From Microvirga arvi (GTDB taxonomy: Bacteria; Pseudomonadota; Alphaproteobacteria; Rhizobiales; Beijerinckiaceae), in the NCBI RefSeq assembly GCF_016892765.1, contig NZ_JAFEMD010000009.1, positions 62,001 through 126,000 of the forward strand: a DNA stretch of 64,000 nt. The letters run 5' to 3'. Every line of letters begins with the position of its first letter. Positions within the stretch are counted from its first letter, which is position 1. Made by a program: the position numbers and the translations under genes. The notes beneath the pieces are model-generated. The model did not search any database, was not told where the DNA came from, and saw nothing but the letters and a program-made list of their open reading frames with translations. This document shows positions 1 to 8,818 of the stretch, in pieces.

Positions 1-648
1 AGCGGAACCCTGGGCTTCAGCTTCGTCATTGGCTTGGCAATCTCCCTCTGGAGCGCCAATGCCGGAATGAAAGCCGTCTTCGATGCCTTGAACATCGTCT
101 ACGACGAGGAGGAGAAGAGAAGCTTCATTAAGCTGAACCTGATGTCGCTTTCATTCACCTTAGGAGCGATCTTCTTCATTCTGCTCGCCCTTGCCGGAAT
201 TATCATCCTTCCCATTGTCCTAGACTTCATCGGGCTGCGCGAAAGTGTCGAATGGCTGCTGTCGCTCGCTCGCTGGCCGATCCTGTTGATTGCCGTTGTG
301 CTGGGATTGTCGGTGATCTATCGCTATGGCCCCAGCCGCGACAAGGCAGAGTGGAAATGGGTTACGCCAGGCGGCGTGGTTGCGGCTGTGCTCTGGCTCG
401 TCGTTTCGATGCTGTTCTCCTGGTATGTGGGCAACTTCGGCAGCTACAACGAAACCTATGGCTCGCTCGGTGCTGTCATCGGCTTCATGACATGGATCTG
501 GATCTCGTCGGTCGTGGTGCTGTTGGGAGCTGAGATCAACGCGGAGATGGAGCACCAGACCGCCAAGGACACCACTGAGGGGTCCCACCAGCCTATGGGT
601 ACCCGTGGCGCACAGATGGCGGATACGGTCGGCGTCGCGAAAAGCTGA
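1..648 (+). CDS. YihY/BrkB family inner-membrane protein, 5' truncated by window edge
   Basis: The reading frame is open from the first base, so the real start lies upstream; the TTG at 34 is only the first start-like codon inside the window. The visible part has three or four hydrophobic helices and ends in a hydrophilic tail. The segment with GSLGAVIGFMTWIWISSVVVLLGAEINAE is typical of the C-terminal part of the YihY/BrkB family (often mislabelled ribonuclease BN). The family is a polytopic membrane protein of unknown biochemical role. A second full-length paralogue lies at 7892-8755. Family call is firm; function is unknown. Confidence 0.85.
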   Translation, partial: SGTLGFSFVIGLAISLWSANAGMKAVFDALNIVYDEEEKRSFIKLNLMSLSFTLGAIFFILLALAGIIILPIVLDFIGLRESVEWLLSLARWPILLIAVVLGLSVIYRYGPSRDKAEWKWVTPGGVVAAVLWLVVSMLFSWYVGNFGSYNETYGSLGAVIGFMTWIWISSVVVLLGAEINAEMEHQTAKDTTEGSHQPMGTRGAQMADTVGVAKS

Positions 649-663
649 TGCTGTTTCCCTTAG

Positions 664-697
664 CAACAATGGGACTCCGCCAGGAGACTCATTGTTG
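664..697. terminator. Imperfect hairpin between convergent genes
   Basis: A stem of about 15 bp with two mismatches (CAACAATG... paired with ...CATTGTTG) around a GCCA loop sits 16 bases after the YihY stop and before the minus-strand gene ending at 736. No T-run follows on either side, so it is a plausible but weak transcription stop for one or both convergent genes. Confidence 0.35.
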
Positions 698-735
698 ATC
701 GGGCACTCTGCGAATGTGAGAAGGTTGTGTGTGCG

Positions 736-1023
736 TCAGGAGGTGTTTTCTGAGGTCTTGCTCGCGACGTAATCCCTGCGCGCCGCGCTATTGGGCTCTA
801 CGCCCTTTTCTGCGCACCAACGGGCGAAAGCCTCCGGCTCGATCAGAATGCGACGGACTTGAAGACCAGCGTCTCGACCGACATTTTCATTGTTTTCGGC
901 CGCTGCCAGCCACGTGTCATAGACGGGGGACAGATTGTGCCGGTCGGCCATCATCTCGCGAATGCTTGGATAATCCTCACGCCTGTACCATGGGAGCCCG
1001 ATCCGTCGCGGCTCATCTACCAT
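736..1023 (-). CDS. Small conserved hypothetical protein
   Basis: Soluble protein of about 95 residues beginning MVDEPRRIGLPWYRREDYP, with a WLAAAENNE segment and a WCAEKG segment. I recall similar small proteins of unknown function in other alphaproteobacteria, but no domain name is certain. ATG 1023 is chosen because GGGGCG lies just upstream and the conserved-looking part starts there; the frame is open to a TTG at 1077, with further ATGs at 1062 and 1035. It follows the 1100-1561 gene by 76 bases on the same strand, so co-transcription is possible. Confidence 0.6.
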   Translation of the reverse strand: MVDEPRRIGLPWYRREDYPSIREMMADRHNLSPVYDTWLAAAENNENVGRDAGLQVRRILIEPEAFARWCAEKGVEPNSAARRDYVASKTSENTS

Positions 1024-1099
1024 TTCACGCCCCATTTCGAACCAGCAACCGAGCCCTTCCATCCGCTTTCCAGGCAAAAGGGCTCGATGCTGCTTGCCT

Positions 1100-1561
1100 T
1101 CAGCTCAGCAGATAGAACACAGCAGGTGCTGCGGTGAGCAACCCGGCTGCCGTCAATAACGTGAGCCGATGGTCAGGGTTCGCAATGCGATGAACTTTCC
1201 GGGCGGTCGTGCCGGCCTCCATACTCCACCCATTCATGCAGGAGCAGAGAAGGCGATGGGAGGCTCCCTCGGACAACTCGAAGAACTCCATGGCATCCCC
1301 GAGTGTATCCCCCTTCAAGCCCGCGGCACGCAGGACCGGGTCTTCGAAGGCAACGGTGATCGGGGACTCATCGGACCTCAGCTGGGGCCGCTTGTCCTTC
1401 GGGACGAACTCGATTTCTCCTAACGACCTCAGGCGCCGCTTCGGCTGGCGCTCCAACACTTCGGCCCAGCGCTCAAGGCGTTCGTGGCGGGACAGGAAAC
1501 CTTGGTTGAACTCATGTACCTCAGCGACGCTACGCAGCTTCTCTACAGGCTTGTGTTCCAT
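1100..1561 (-). CDS. Hypothetical protein with C-terminal membrane helix
   Basis: Encodes 153 residues. The first 120 are charged and soluble, with VAFEDPVLRAAGLKGDTLGDAMEFFEL near the middle. A basic KVHRIANPDHR stretch precedes a short hydrophobic C-terminal helix (LTLLTAAGLLTAAPAVFYLLS), so it may be tail-anchored. The ATG at 1561 has a good ribosome site (AGGAG, 7 bases upstream). I do not recognise the family. It lies about 100 bases after the end of spoVR on the same strand. Confidence 0.55.
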   Translation of the reverse strand: MEHKPVEKLRSVAEVHEFNQGFLSRHERLERWAEVLERQPKRRLRSLGEIEFVPKDKRPQLRSDESPITVAFEDPVLRAAGLKGDTLGDAMEFFELSEGASHRLLCSCMNGWSMEAGTTARKVHRIANPDHRLTLLTAAGLLTAAPAVFYLLS

Positions 1562-1662
1562 AGGTATTCTCCTGCACGGGAGCCGACCCTGAAATCCAGG
1601 GCCGAGCCCAGGGAACCCTATGATCCTTCAAGTCCCTGGCTTTTTTGCGTCAAAGGAGACCC

Positions 1663-3207
1663 TTAGAAGAGAGTTTCGTGAGGATGCGCCACATGTTCCT
1701 GGAAGATTGCGCCGGTGGACGGCTCGACCTCCTTGAGCACGACGGCATAGCCCCAGAGGTTAGCCACCATCTGCAACACCCGCTGAGCGTCATCCTTGTG
1801 AAGCAGATTCCGGTTCAGGACATGGTGGTGGAGGATCAGCCGCCGATCCCCGGCGAGGTCCACATCGATCACTTGAATGTCGGGATCACTCCAGCCGATA
1901 TCGTAGTGGCGCGACAGGGAACGCCGCAGGCGGCGATAGCCCCTCTCGTCATGAATGGCCTCGATCATCAACTCCGGCTGCTCCGGGTCGTCGACAAGGT
2001 GGAACATGCGCCACTGCCGGATCAGATTGGGGCTCAAATATTGAGAGATGAAGCTCTCGTCCCGATAGTTCGCCCACACATCGCGCAGAACCGCCATGAC
2101 GTCGCCACTGCCGGCGATCTCAGGAAACCATTGGCGGTCCTCAGCCGTCGGCTTTGTGCAGATGCGTTCGATATCCTGCATCATTCCGAAGCCGAGTGCA
2201 TAAGGGTTGATGCCACTGTAGTGCGGATCGTCGAACTCGGGTTGCCGGGTCACGTTCGTGTGCGACTGCAGGAACTCCAGGAAGGCGCCGTCACTGATCT
2301 GCCCTGTCTCGTGCAGGCGGGTCATGATGCGGTAATGACAATAGGTAGCGCAGCCTTCATTCATCACCTTGGTCTGCCGCTGCGGGTAGAAATACTGTGC
2401 GATCTGGCGAACAATACGCAGGATCTCCCGCTGCCAGGGCTGAAGCCGCGGCGCGGATTTCTCGAGGAAGTACAGGAGGTTTTCCTGGGGCAGTTCCAGA
2501 AGAGCGCGGCGGCGCTCGTCGCTCAGTTGCGGCTTTGCGGCAGCCCCCTTGGTAGGCACCGTGCGCCAGAGGTCGTTGAAGGTCTGCTCCTGATGGAGAT
2601 GGCGCTCCTTCTCCCGGCGCTCTTCGGAACGCAGGTCAGGACGCTTCTTGCGGGGATAACGATGGACGCCGTGGGACATCAGCGCATGGGCGGCATCAAG
2701 CACACGCTCCACGGCGGCATGGCCGTAGCGCTCCTCGCAGCGGGTGATGTAGCCCTTGGCGAATTCGAGATAATCCAGGATCCCGTCGGCGTCAGTCCAT
2801 TCCTTGAACAGGTAGTTGTTCTTGAAGAAGTGGTTGTGCCCAAAAGCCGCGTGAGCGATCACGAGCGTCTGCATCGTCGCCGTGTTCTCCTCCATGATAT
2901 AGGAAATGCATGGATTTGAATTGATGACGATCTCGTAAGCCAACCCCATGAAGCCCTGGCGGTAGCTTGCCTCATGGAGCGCGAAGCGCTTGCCGAAGGA
3001 CCAGTGCTTGTAGAACAGGGGCATGCCGATGGAGGCGTAGGCATCGAGCATCTGCTCGGCAGTGATCACCTCGATCTGGTTCGGGTAGACATCGAGCCCC
3101 ATTTCCCCGACGCCGATTTTCTCGACGGCGTCGTGAATGCGCTGGATGGTGCCGAAATCCCAGTCGGCCCCCTGGAAGAGCAGGCTGTCGTGCTCTATCA
3201 CGCTCAT
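1663..3207 (-). CDS. spoVR: SpoVR family protein
   Basis: 514-residue soluble protein of the SpoVR/YcgB family. The sequence from DWDFGTIQRIHDAVEKIG through the MPLFYKHWSFGKRF region and EENTATMQTLVIAHAAFGHNHFF is characteristic. It is named for a Bacillus spore cortex phenotype, but in proteobacteria it travels with prkA and yeaH and is linked to starvation and stress responses; no enzymatic activity is established. The start at 3207 overlaps the yeaH stop by four bases (ATGA), so it is translationally coupled and is the third gene of the operon. Earlier in-frame starts would run into yeaH and are rejected. Confidence 0.95.
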   Translation of the reverse strand: MSVIEHDSLLFQGADWDFGTIQRIHDAVEKIGVGEMGLDVYPNQIEVITAEQMLDAYASIGMPLFYKHWSFGKRFALHEASYRQGFMGLAYEIVINSNPCISYIMEENTATMQTLVIAHAAFGHNHFFKNNYLFKEWTDADGILDYLEFAKGYITRCEERYGHAAVERVLDAAHALMSHGVHRYPRKKRPDLRSEERREKERHLHQEQTFNDLWRTVPTKGAAAKPQLSDERRRALLELPQENLLYFLEKSAPRLQPWQREILRIVRQIAQYFYPQRQTKVMNEGCATYCHYRIMTRLHETGQISDGAFLEFLQSHTNVTRQPEFDDPHYSGINPYALGFGMMQDIERICTKPTAEDRQWFPEIAGSGDVMAVLRDVWANYRDESFISQYLSPNLIRQWRMFHLVDDPEQPELMIEAIHDERGYRRLRRSLSRHYDIGWSDPDIQVIDVDLAGDRRLILHHHVLNRNLLHKDDAQRVLQMVANLWGYAVVLKEVEPSTGAIFQEHVAHPHETLF

Positions 3208-4511
3208 GGCACCCTTGCTCCTGCCTCCGCATCGCGCCGACGGAAGAGTTCGCGGAAGACGGGGTAGATCTCGCGCCGATGATTGACCTTGCGCATGGCG
3301 AGGTTCGCGCCCTTTTCCTGCAGGGTCTCGTAGGTCTGCCACAGGGATGTCTTGTGGTTGATGAACCCAGTCTGCATTCGGTCGCTGTCGCTGCCGACCT
3401 CCAGATAGGCATAGTACTGGCAGACCGGCAGGATCACATCCCGCAGCATGGCCGCACTGGTGCTGCCATCGTTGGGAGAGTTGTCCCCGTCGGAAGCCTG
3501 AGCCGCATAGATGTTCCAGCTGTCCGGAGAATAGCGCTCCTCCACAATCCGCTGCATCTCCCGCAACGCCGACGAGACTACCGTGCCGCCCGTCTCAGGG
3601 CTGTTGAAGAAGGTCTCCTCGTCCACCTCCTTCGCCTCGTGGGTATGCCGGATGAAGACGATCTCCACGTGCTTGTAGCGCCGCGTCAGGAAGATGTAGA
3701 GCAGCATGTAGAACCGCTTGGCAAGATCCTTCATATGCTCGGTCATGGAGCCCGACACGTCCATCAGACAGAACATGACCGCCTGCGCAACGGGTCGCGA
3801 GACCGGCTCGAAGCGGCGGTAGCGCAGGTCGAGGGGATCGATATAGGGGAAGCGCTTGGTTCGAAGCTGCAATTGCTCCAGCTCCAGCCTCAGCGCGGTC
3901 AGGCGCTCGGACGGCTCCTCCTGTTGCTCAAGCCGGTCAATTTCCTCTCGCAGGCTCAGCAGCTCCTGAGGCTTGGGCCGCCGCATGGCGATGCGGCGGG
4001 ACAGAGCATTCCTCATGGAACGCAACAGGGCAAGGTTTACCGGAGAACCGGTGACGGTGTAGCCGGCTCGCCGCATACCCTGGATCTCGACTGTTGCCAC
4101 CCGCCGCTTGGCGAGGTCGGGGAGTTCGAGGTCGTCAAGGAAAAGGTCGAGGAATTCGTCCCGGGTCAGGGCGAAGCGGAAGTCGTCTTCCCCCTCCCCG
4201 TTATCGCCGCCGGCAGAGCTGCCGCCACCGCCTTCGGGAGGCCTGTCGATGGTATCGCCTTCGACGAAGCGCTTGTTGCCAGGAAGAATGTGGTCGTGCA
4301 CACCGCCTTCGCCTGACCTCCGGAAGCTGGGCTCGCGGACACCATCGGCCGGGATGGAGATCTCGCCGCCTCTCTCGAGATCGGTGATGTCCCGATCTCC
4401 CGCAGTGTGGCGCACGGCCCTCTGAATCTGCGCCTTGGCGCGGCGAAGGAAGCGTTGGCGGTTCGCCAGACTCTTGCCTCCTGGGTTGAGGCGCCGGTCG
4501 ATGATGTACAT
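3204..4511 (-). CDS. yeaH: YeaH/DUF444 family protein with VWA-type MIDAS motif
   Basis: 435-residue protein. It starts MYIIDRRLNPGGKS, the conserved beginning of the family. A Gly-rich linker lies around residues 93-108, and a von Willebrand A-like region follows with the metal-binding DVSGSM at 251-256. ATG 4511 is preferred over an upstream start because of this conserved beginning. The partner kinase gene prkA ends 29 bases upstream and spoVR overlaps downstream, giving the widespread prkA-yeaH-spoVR order. Its molecular role is not known; the VWA fold suggests protein-protein contacts within a PrkA-dependent complex. Confidence 0.93.
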   Translation of the reverse strand: MYIIDRRLNPGGKSLANRQRFLRRAKAQIQRAVRHTAGDRDITDLERGGEISIPADGVREPSFRRSGEGGVHDHILPGNKRFVEGDTIDRPPEGGGGSSAGGDNGEGEDDFRFALTRDEFLDLFLDDLELPDLAKRRVATVEIQGMRRAGYTVTGSPVNLALLRSMRNALSRRIAMRRPKPQELLSLREEIDRLEQQEEPSERLTALRLELEQLQLRTKRFPYIDPLDLRYRRFEPVSRPVAQAVMFCLMDVSGSMTEHMKDLAKRFYMLLYIFLTRRYKHVEIVFIRHTHEAKEVDEETFFNSPETGGTVVSSALREMQRIVEERYSPDSWNIYAAQASDGDNSPNDGSTSAAMLRDVILPVCQYYAYLEVGSDSDRMQTGFINHKTSLWQTYETLQEKGANLAMRKVNHRREIYPVFRELFRRRDAEAGARVP

Positions 4512-4540
4512 AGGAACGCCTGATCTGCCTCCGTTTTCTG

Positions 4541-6487
4541 TCAGCCCGCCTGCTTCACCCGCATGTACCACTCCACGAGACGCCTGACCTGGCGCTCGGT
4601 GTAGCCACGATCCATCATCCTCGCCACGAACTCGCCGTGCTTCTTCTCGGTCTCACTGTCCTTCTTGGAGCCGAAGCTGATCACGGGAAGGAGTTCCTCC
4701 ACCTGGGAGAACATCCTCCGCTCGATCACATCGCGGATCTTTTCATAGCTCGTCCAGGAAGGATTCCGGCCGCTGTTGCCGGCCCGCGCCCGAAGCGAGA
4801 ACTTGACCACCTCGTTGCGGAAATCCTTCGGATTGGCGATGCCGGCCGGCTTCTCGATCTTGGTCAGCTCCTGATTCAGGAGCTCCCGGTTGAGGAGCTG
4901 GCCTGTATCGGGATCCTTGAAGTCCTGATCCTCGATCCAGGCATCCGCATAGGCCACATAGCGGTCGAAGAGATTTTGGCCGTAATCGTGGTAGGATTCC
5001 AGGTATGCTTTCTGGATCTCGTGTCCGATGAAGTCGGCATAGCGTGGTGCAAGCTCCGCCTTGATGAATTCCAGATAGCGCCGCTCCACATCCTGCGGCA
5101 GCTGCTCTCGCCGAAGCGATTGTTCAAGCACGTACATGAGATGGACCGGATCGGCCGCAACCTCGATCGTGTCGTGGTTGAAGGTGGCGGACAGGACCTT
5201 GAAGGCGAAGCGGGTCGAAATTCCGTCCATGCCTTCGTCGACGCCGGCTGAGTCCTTGTATTCCTGCAAACTGCGGGCGCGAGGGTCGACTTCGCGCAGG
5301 CTCTCGCCGTCATAGACCCGCATCTTCGAGTAGAAGTTGGAGTTTTCATGCGCCCGAAGCCGCGACAGGACCGAGAACCGGGCCAGCATCTCCAGTGTGG
5401 CCGGAGCGCAGGGGGCGCCTGCCAGTTCCGAACCACGGATCAGCTTCTCGTAGATCTTCTGCTCCTCCGTGACCCTAAGGCAGTAGGGCACCTTGATCAC
5501 GTAGATGCGGTCGATGAACGCCTCGTTGTTCTTGTTGGCGCGGAAAGTCTGCCACTCCGCTTCGTTGGAATGGGCCAGGATGATGCCGGTGAAGGGGATG
5601 GAGCCGATATTCTCCGTTCCGACGTAGTTCCCCTCTTGTGTGGCCGTGAGCAGAGGGTGCAGCATCTTGATCGGCGCCTTGAACATCTCGACGAATTCGA
5701 GAATGCCCTGGTTGGCCCGGTTGAGGCCGCCAGAATAGCTGTAGGCGTCGGGATCGGACTGGGAGAGCGTCTCGAGCTTGCGGATGTCGACCTTGCCGAC
5801 GAGGGACGAGATATCCTGGTTGTTCTCGTCGCCCGGCTCCGTCTTGGCAACCCCGATCTGCCGCATGCGGGACGGGTTGATCTTGACCACCCGGAACTTG
5901 GAAATATCGCCCTTGAACTCGTCGAGCCGTTTGATCGCCCAGGGGCTGAGAAGATTGGTCAGGCGCCGCTGAGGAATGCCGTAGCGCTCCTCCAGCATGG
6001 GGCCCATCTGCTCCGGATCGAAAAGCCCGAGCGGGCTCTCGAAGACCGGGCTGATCTCGTCGCCTGCCTTCAGGACATAGATGGGGTTGACCTCCATCAG
6101 TGCCTTCAGCCGCTCCGCGAGGGAGGACTTACCGCCGCCGACCGGACCGAGAAGGTAGAGGATCTGCTTGCGTTCTTCCAGCCCTTGCGCAGCATGACGG
6201 AAGAAGCTGACGATCATCTCGATCGTCTCTTCCATCCCATAGAATTCGGAGAAGGCCGGATAGACCCGGATCGTGCGGTTCATGAAGATGCGGCCGAGCC
6301 GCGCATCCTTCGAGGTATCGACGAGTTTCGGCTCGCCGATGGCTGCCAGGATGCGCTCGGGAGCGCTCGCATACATCATGGGATCGGTGCGGCACCCTTC
6401 CAGGTATTCCGCCAGGGACATCTCCGCCTCGCGGCGGGTCTCATAGGCCTTCAAGAAACTCGAGAACAGGTCGTCGGAATGAAGCAT
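4541..6487 (-). CDS. prkA: PrkA family serine protein kinase (YeaG-like AAA+ ATPase)
   Basis: 648 residues. The N-terminal AAA domain has the Walker A GPVGGGKSS near residue 118 and the conserved MAIGEPKLVDT-like region before it; the C-terminal part is the PrkA domain ending in MDRGYTERQVRRLVEWYMRVKQAG. Bacillus PrkA and E. coli YeaG are serine kinases or AAA proteins involved in stationary-phase and nitrogen-starvation adaptation. ATG 6487 (GGTGG 5 bases upstream) is preferred over an in-frame TTG at 6505. It is the first gene of the operon. A weak match to a general-stress sigma (EcfG) promoter, GCAACC with AGTT about 15 bases on, lies upstream near 6520-6545 on the minus strand. Confidence 0.95.
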   Translation of the reverse strand: MLHSDDLFSSFLKAYETRREAEMSLAEYLEGCRTDPMMYASAPERILAAIGEPKLVDTSKDARLGRIFMNRTIRVYPAFSEFYGMEETIEMIVSFFRHAAQGLEERKQILYLLGPVGGGKSSLAERLKALMEVNPIYVLKAGDEISPVFESPLGLFDPEQMGPMLEERYGIPQRRLTNLLSPWAIKRLDEFKGDISKFRVVKINPSRMRQIGVAKTEPGDENNQDISSLVGKVDIRKLETLSQSDPDAYSYSGGLNRANQGILEFVEMFKAPIKMLHPLLTATQEGNYVGTENIGSIPFTGIILAHSNEAEWQTFRANKNNEAFIDRIYVIKVPYCLRVTEEQKIYEKLIRGSELAGAPCAPATLEMLARFSVLSRLRAHENSNFYSKMRVYDGESLREVDPRARSLQEYKDSAGVDEGMDGISTRFAFKVLSATFNHDTIEVAADPVHLMYVLEQSLRREQLPQDVERRYLEFIKAELAPRYADFIGHEIQKAYLESYHDYGQNLFDRYVAYADAWIEDQDFKDPDTGQLLNRELLNQELTKIEKPAGIANPKDFRNEVVKFSLRARAGNSGRNPSWTSYEKIRDVIERRMFSQVEELLPVISFGSKKDSETEKKHGEFVARMMDRGYTERQVRRLVEWYMRVKQAG

Positions 6488-7034
6488 GGCGCCACCGAAA
6501 TCCAATCCCTCTCAGAGACAACTATTGTGCACCGCTAAGGTTGCCCAGACCATGCGATACTATGATGCGGCCCAATGGTGCGGCATATCCCTTTCGTTGT
6601 GGCGGTTGATGGCAGATCGCGACAAATCCGGCTCATTTCGGGTTTTTCCGCGCGACCTGGAAGTATGCCCGCCCTGGACAATCAGCGTCGCGGATTGCGG
6701 GCAGAACGGCAAGTTAAAGTTTTTCACCACCGCTCGAATCCGGTGTGCCGCATTGCCGCCTGTACAGTCATAAAGCGACGTTTCCTCAAGCTGTCACAAG
6801 CCCTTACTCAAGATGTGGGGACGGGCGATGAGGACGCCAGACTCCGGCGATTCAATTGCACGTGACCATGTGGAAAAGCCGCTACCCGCTGCAATGCAGC
6901 AAAAGCGTGGCATCCATCATGAACGAACCCTGCCCGCATCCGTTGACGGCGGATCGATGGCACCTATCGGCTTTAGCGGTTGAATACCCAACGGGACTTA
7001 CCCCTTCAGTCCGCTTTATCTGGAGAACTTTCCT
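6488..7034. other. Gene-poor stretch upstream of prkA
   Basis: About 550 bases without a convincing gene. Several short frames exist on the plus strand (for example 6486-6773 and 6575-6865), but they overlap one another, lack ribosome sites and resemble no family I know. The stretch presumably contains the minus-strand prkA promoter. It adjoins decayed coding sequence, so it may be older gene debris. Confidence 0.5.
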
Positions 7035-7241
7035 GTGGTCAAAGCTTTCAGCTACGCCGCCCAGGATGCGACCACACCGTTTTCCTCCCTCAAGCTTCGA
7101 GCGCCTGGAGCCGGGCGAGCGGGAGATCCAAATCATCCCGGTTCAGAGGATCAACGAGGCCTATGAGCGGATGCTCGACAGCGGCGTCAAATACCGCTTC
7201 GTCATCGGATGGCCTCCCTGAAGCAGGAGGCTACAGCTTAA
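7035..7241 (+). pseudogene. Relic of zinc-dependent alcohol dehydrogenase (YahK-like), internally deleted and frameshifted
   Basis: The frame from GTG 7035 reads VVKAFSYAAQDATTPFSS, matching the N-terminus of YahK-type NAD(P)-dependent zinc alcohol dehydrogenases. After a one-base shift near 7098 it continues FERLEPGERE, then jumps directly to IQIIPVQRINEAYERMLDS and GVKYRFVI, the extreme C-terminus of the same family. A second shift near 7207 leads to MASLKQEATA and a stop at 7239-7241. About 280-300 residues carrying the zinc ligands and Rossmann fold are missing, so the gene is dead. What I see is the residual N- and C-terminal match; a deletion between the two ends is the inference. Confidence 0.8.
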
Positions 7242-7891
7242 GTTCCTGCCAAAGGCAGCCCGATGCTGGTCTACGACGATGTCGAGACGAATGAGACGGT
7301 TGGCGCCAAACAGGCCGCGATCACGGGGACCTTCTGTCGGAAGCCCTTTTCAAACCGACCGGCAGCGGAGGGAGCATCCCTCGCCGAGCTGCGCCATATG
7401 GCTCTTTACAATAACGGCCAAGCCCTGGGGTCTGGTGCAACCTCGGCCTTTGAGCCATCCCTGGCCAATCCTGGCACGCTTGAGAGCCAAGTACGCCGGG
7501 CTTGTGGAGCGATAACCGAATGCATGTATGGGAGTGACTTGTTTCAGGCGACAAGCTGATCAAAACGGACGCACTGGATCACAGCTTGGCCTATGATCTT
7601 GTCGGCTGTCAGTCTGGGATCCGGTATCCGGATCTGATTGCCTTCATGCTTCCTTTTTATCTCGCCGTCCTGATGGGCCCCTGTCTCATGGCGGCAGGAG
7701 CCCTAGGTGAAGGCCAGGAAGCCGCCCGCCTGCGCCAGGACACTCAGCGCTACGCCCACAACCTGCGAAAGCGCCTAAACCGGTTCCATGGGTCCGACCC
7801 TTCGCAGGAACAAGCAGAAGCGCCAGCCAGTTAATGGCCAAGCAACATCCTCACAGCGCCGGGCAACGGAACCGGCAGGATCGGTTCTTGC
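7242..7891. other. Gene-poor stretch between ADH relic and YihY gene
   Basis: About 650 bases with no supported gene. Two weak plus-strand frames occur: 7263-7559, beginning MLVYDDVETNETVG, and 7586-7834, which has one hydrophobic segment and a basic Arg/Gln-rich tail. Neither has a good ribosome site or a recognisable family. They may be further debris of the same decayed region. The base pairs just upstream of the YihY start contain GAACCG/CGGTTC as an inverted repeat (about 7867-7885) of unknown significance. Confidence 0.45.
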
Positions 7892-8755
7892 ATGCTTTCC
7901 GAGACGTGGCGGCTCTTGAAGGTGGCATTCGCGGGCTGGTGGAACGACCGCGCCATGAGCCTCGGCGCTTCCATCGCCTTCTTCACCGTGTTCTCGCTGG
8001 CCCCGATGCTGCTTGCCGCGATCGCCGTCGCCGGGCTTGCCTTCGGCCGGGAGGCGGCACAGGGCGCCATCGTGGCCGAACTCGGAGGGATGATCGGCAA
8101 CAACGAGGCTTCGGCCCTGGAGGCCATGATCGCCGGCGCCAGCAACGTGGGATCGGGCATCATCGGCATGACAATCGGCGTCGTGACCTTTCTCCTCCTG
8201 GTCACGGGTGCCGTCGTCGAATTGCAGGATGATCTGAACATCATCTGGAAGGCGAAGCCGCCCGCAAGCTATGGCGTCCTGGACTTCATCCGCACGAGGC
8301 TCGTCAGCTTCGCACTGGTGCTCGGGATCGGCTTTCTTCTTCTCGTTTCCCTGGTGATCGACACCGGTCTGACGGCTATCGGGTCCTATCTCGAGGCAAA
8401 CTTCTCAGGTGCGACGGCGATCCTCCACTTCCTCAATAGTCTCGTCGCCTTTGCCGTCGCCACGCTCCTGTTTGCGATGATGTTCAAGCTCCTGCCATCC
8501 GTTCACATCGAATGGAGCGATGTCTGGACCGGCTCCCTCGTCACGGCGCTTCTGTTCACCATCGGCAAGTTCCTGATCGGCTACTATCTCGGGAAGAGCA
8601 ATGTGGCCTCGAGCTATGGCGCCGCCGCCTCCATCATCACGATCCTGCTCTGGATCTATTACTCATCCCTGATCCTGCTCTTCGGCGCGGAATTCACCAA
8701 GGCGTATGCGGAAAGCCGGGGGAGCCGGAGCGGCCGCAAGACGGTGGGTCCATAA
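7892..8755 (+). CDS. YihY/BrkB family inner-membrane protein
   Basis: 287-residue polytopic membrane protein of the YihY/BrkB family, about the usual length. It begins with an amphipathic segment (WRLLKVAFAGWWNDRAMSLGASIAFFTVFSLAPML), has six predicted membrane spans, and carries the family hallmarks VVELQDDLNIIWKAKP and SSYGAAASIITILLWIYYSSLILLFGAEF. It ends in a basic tail. Biochemical function is unknown despite the old label ribonuclease BN. It converges on the catalase gene and lies alone on its strand. Confidence 0.92.
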   Translation: MLSETWRLLKVAFAGWWNDRAMSLGASIAFFTVFSLAPMLLAAIAVAGLAFGREAAQGAIVAELGGMIGNNEASALEAMIAGASNVGSGIIGMTIGVVTFLLLVTGAVVELQDDLNIIWKAKPPASYGVLDFIRTRLVSFALVLGIGFLLLVSLVIDTGLTAIGSYLEANFSGATAILHFLNSLVAFAVATLLFAMMFKLLPSVHIEWSDVWTGSLVTALLFTIGKFLIGYYLGKSNVASSYGAAASIITILLWIYYSSLILLFGAEFTKAYAESRGSRSGRKTVGP

Positions 8756-8818
8756 AAAGAAATGGGCCAGGGAGACCCCCAGCCCGTTCCTTCCCTCGTC
8801 ATGCGTTATGTGTCACGG

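Noticed and set aside
34..648. Complete YihY gene starting at TTG 34
   Set aside because: The frame continues open to base 1 with hydrophobic family-like sequence, so the gene is truncated by the window.
1645..2919. Plus-strand open frame of 424 codons across spoVR
   Set aside because: Antisense to an intact family gene with operon coupling; no ribosome site or known domain.
6856..7221. Intact 121-codon gene on the plus strand
   Set aside because: Only its end resembles a protein family, and the true family start lies in another frame; the pseudogene explanation fits better.
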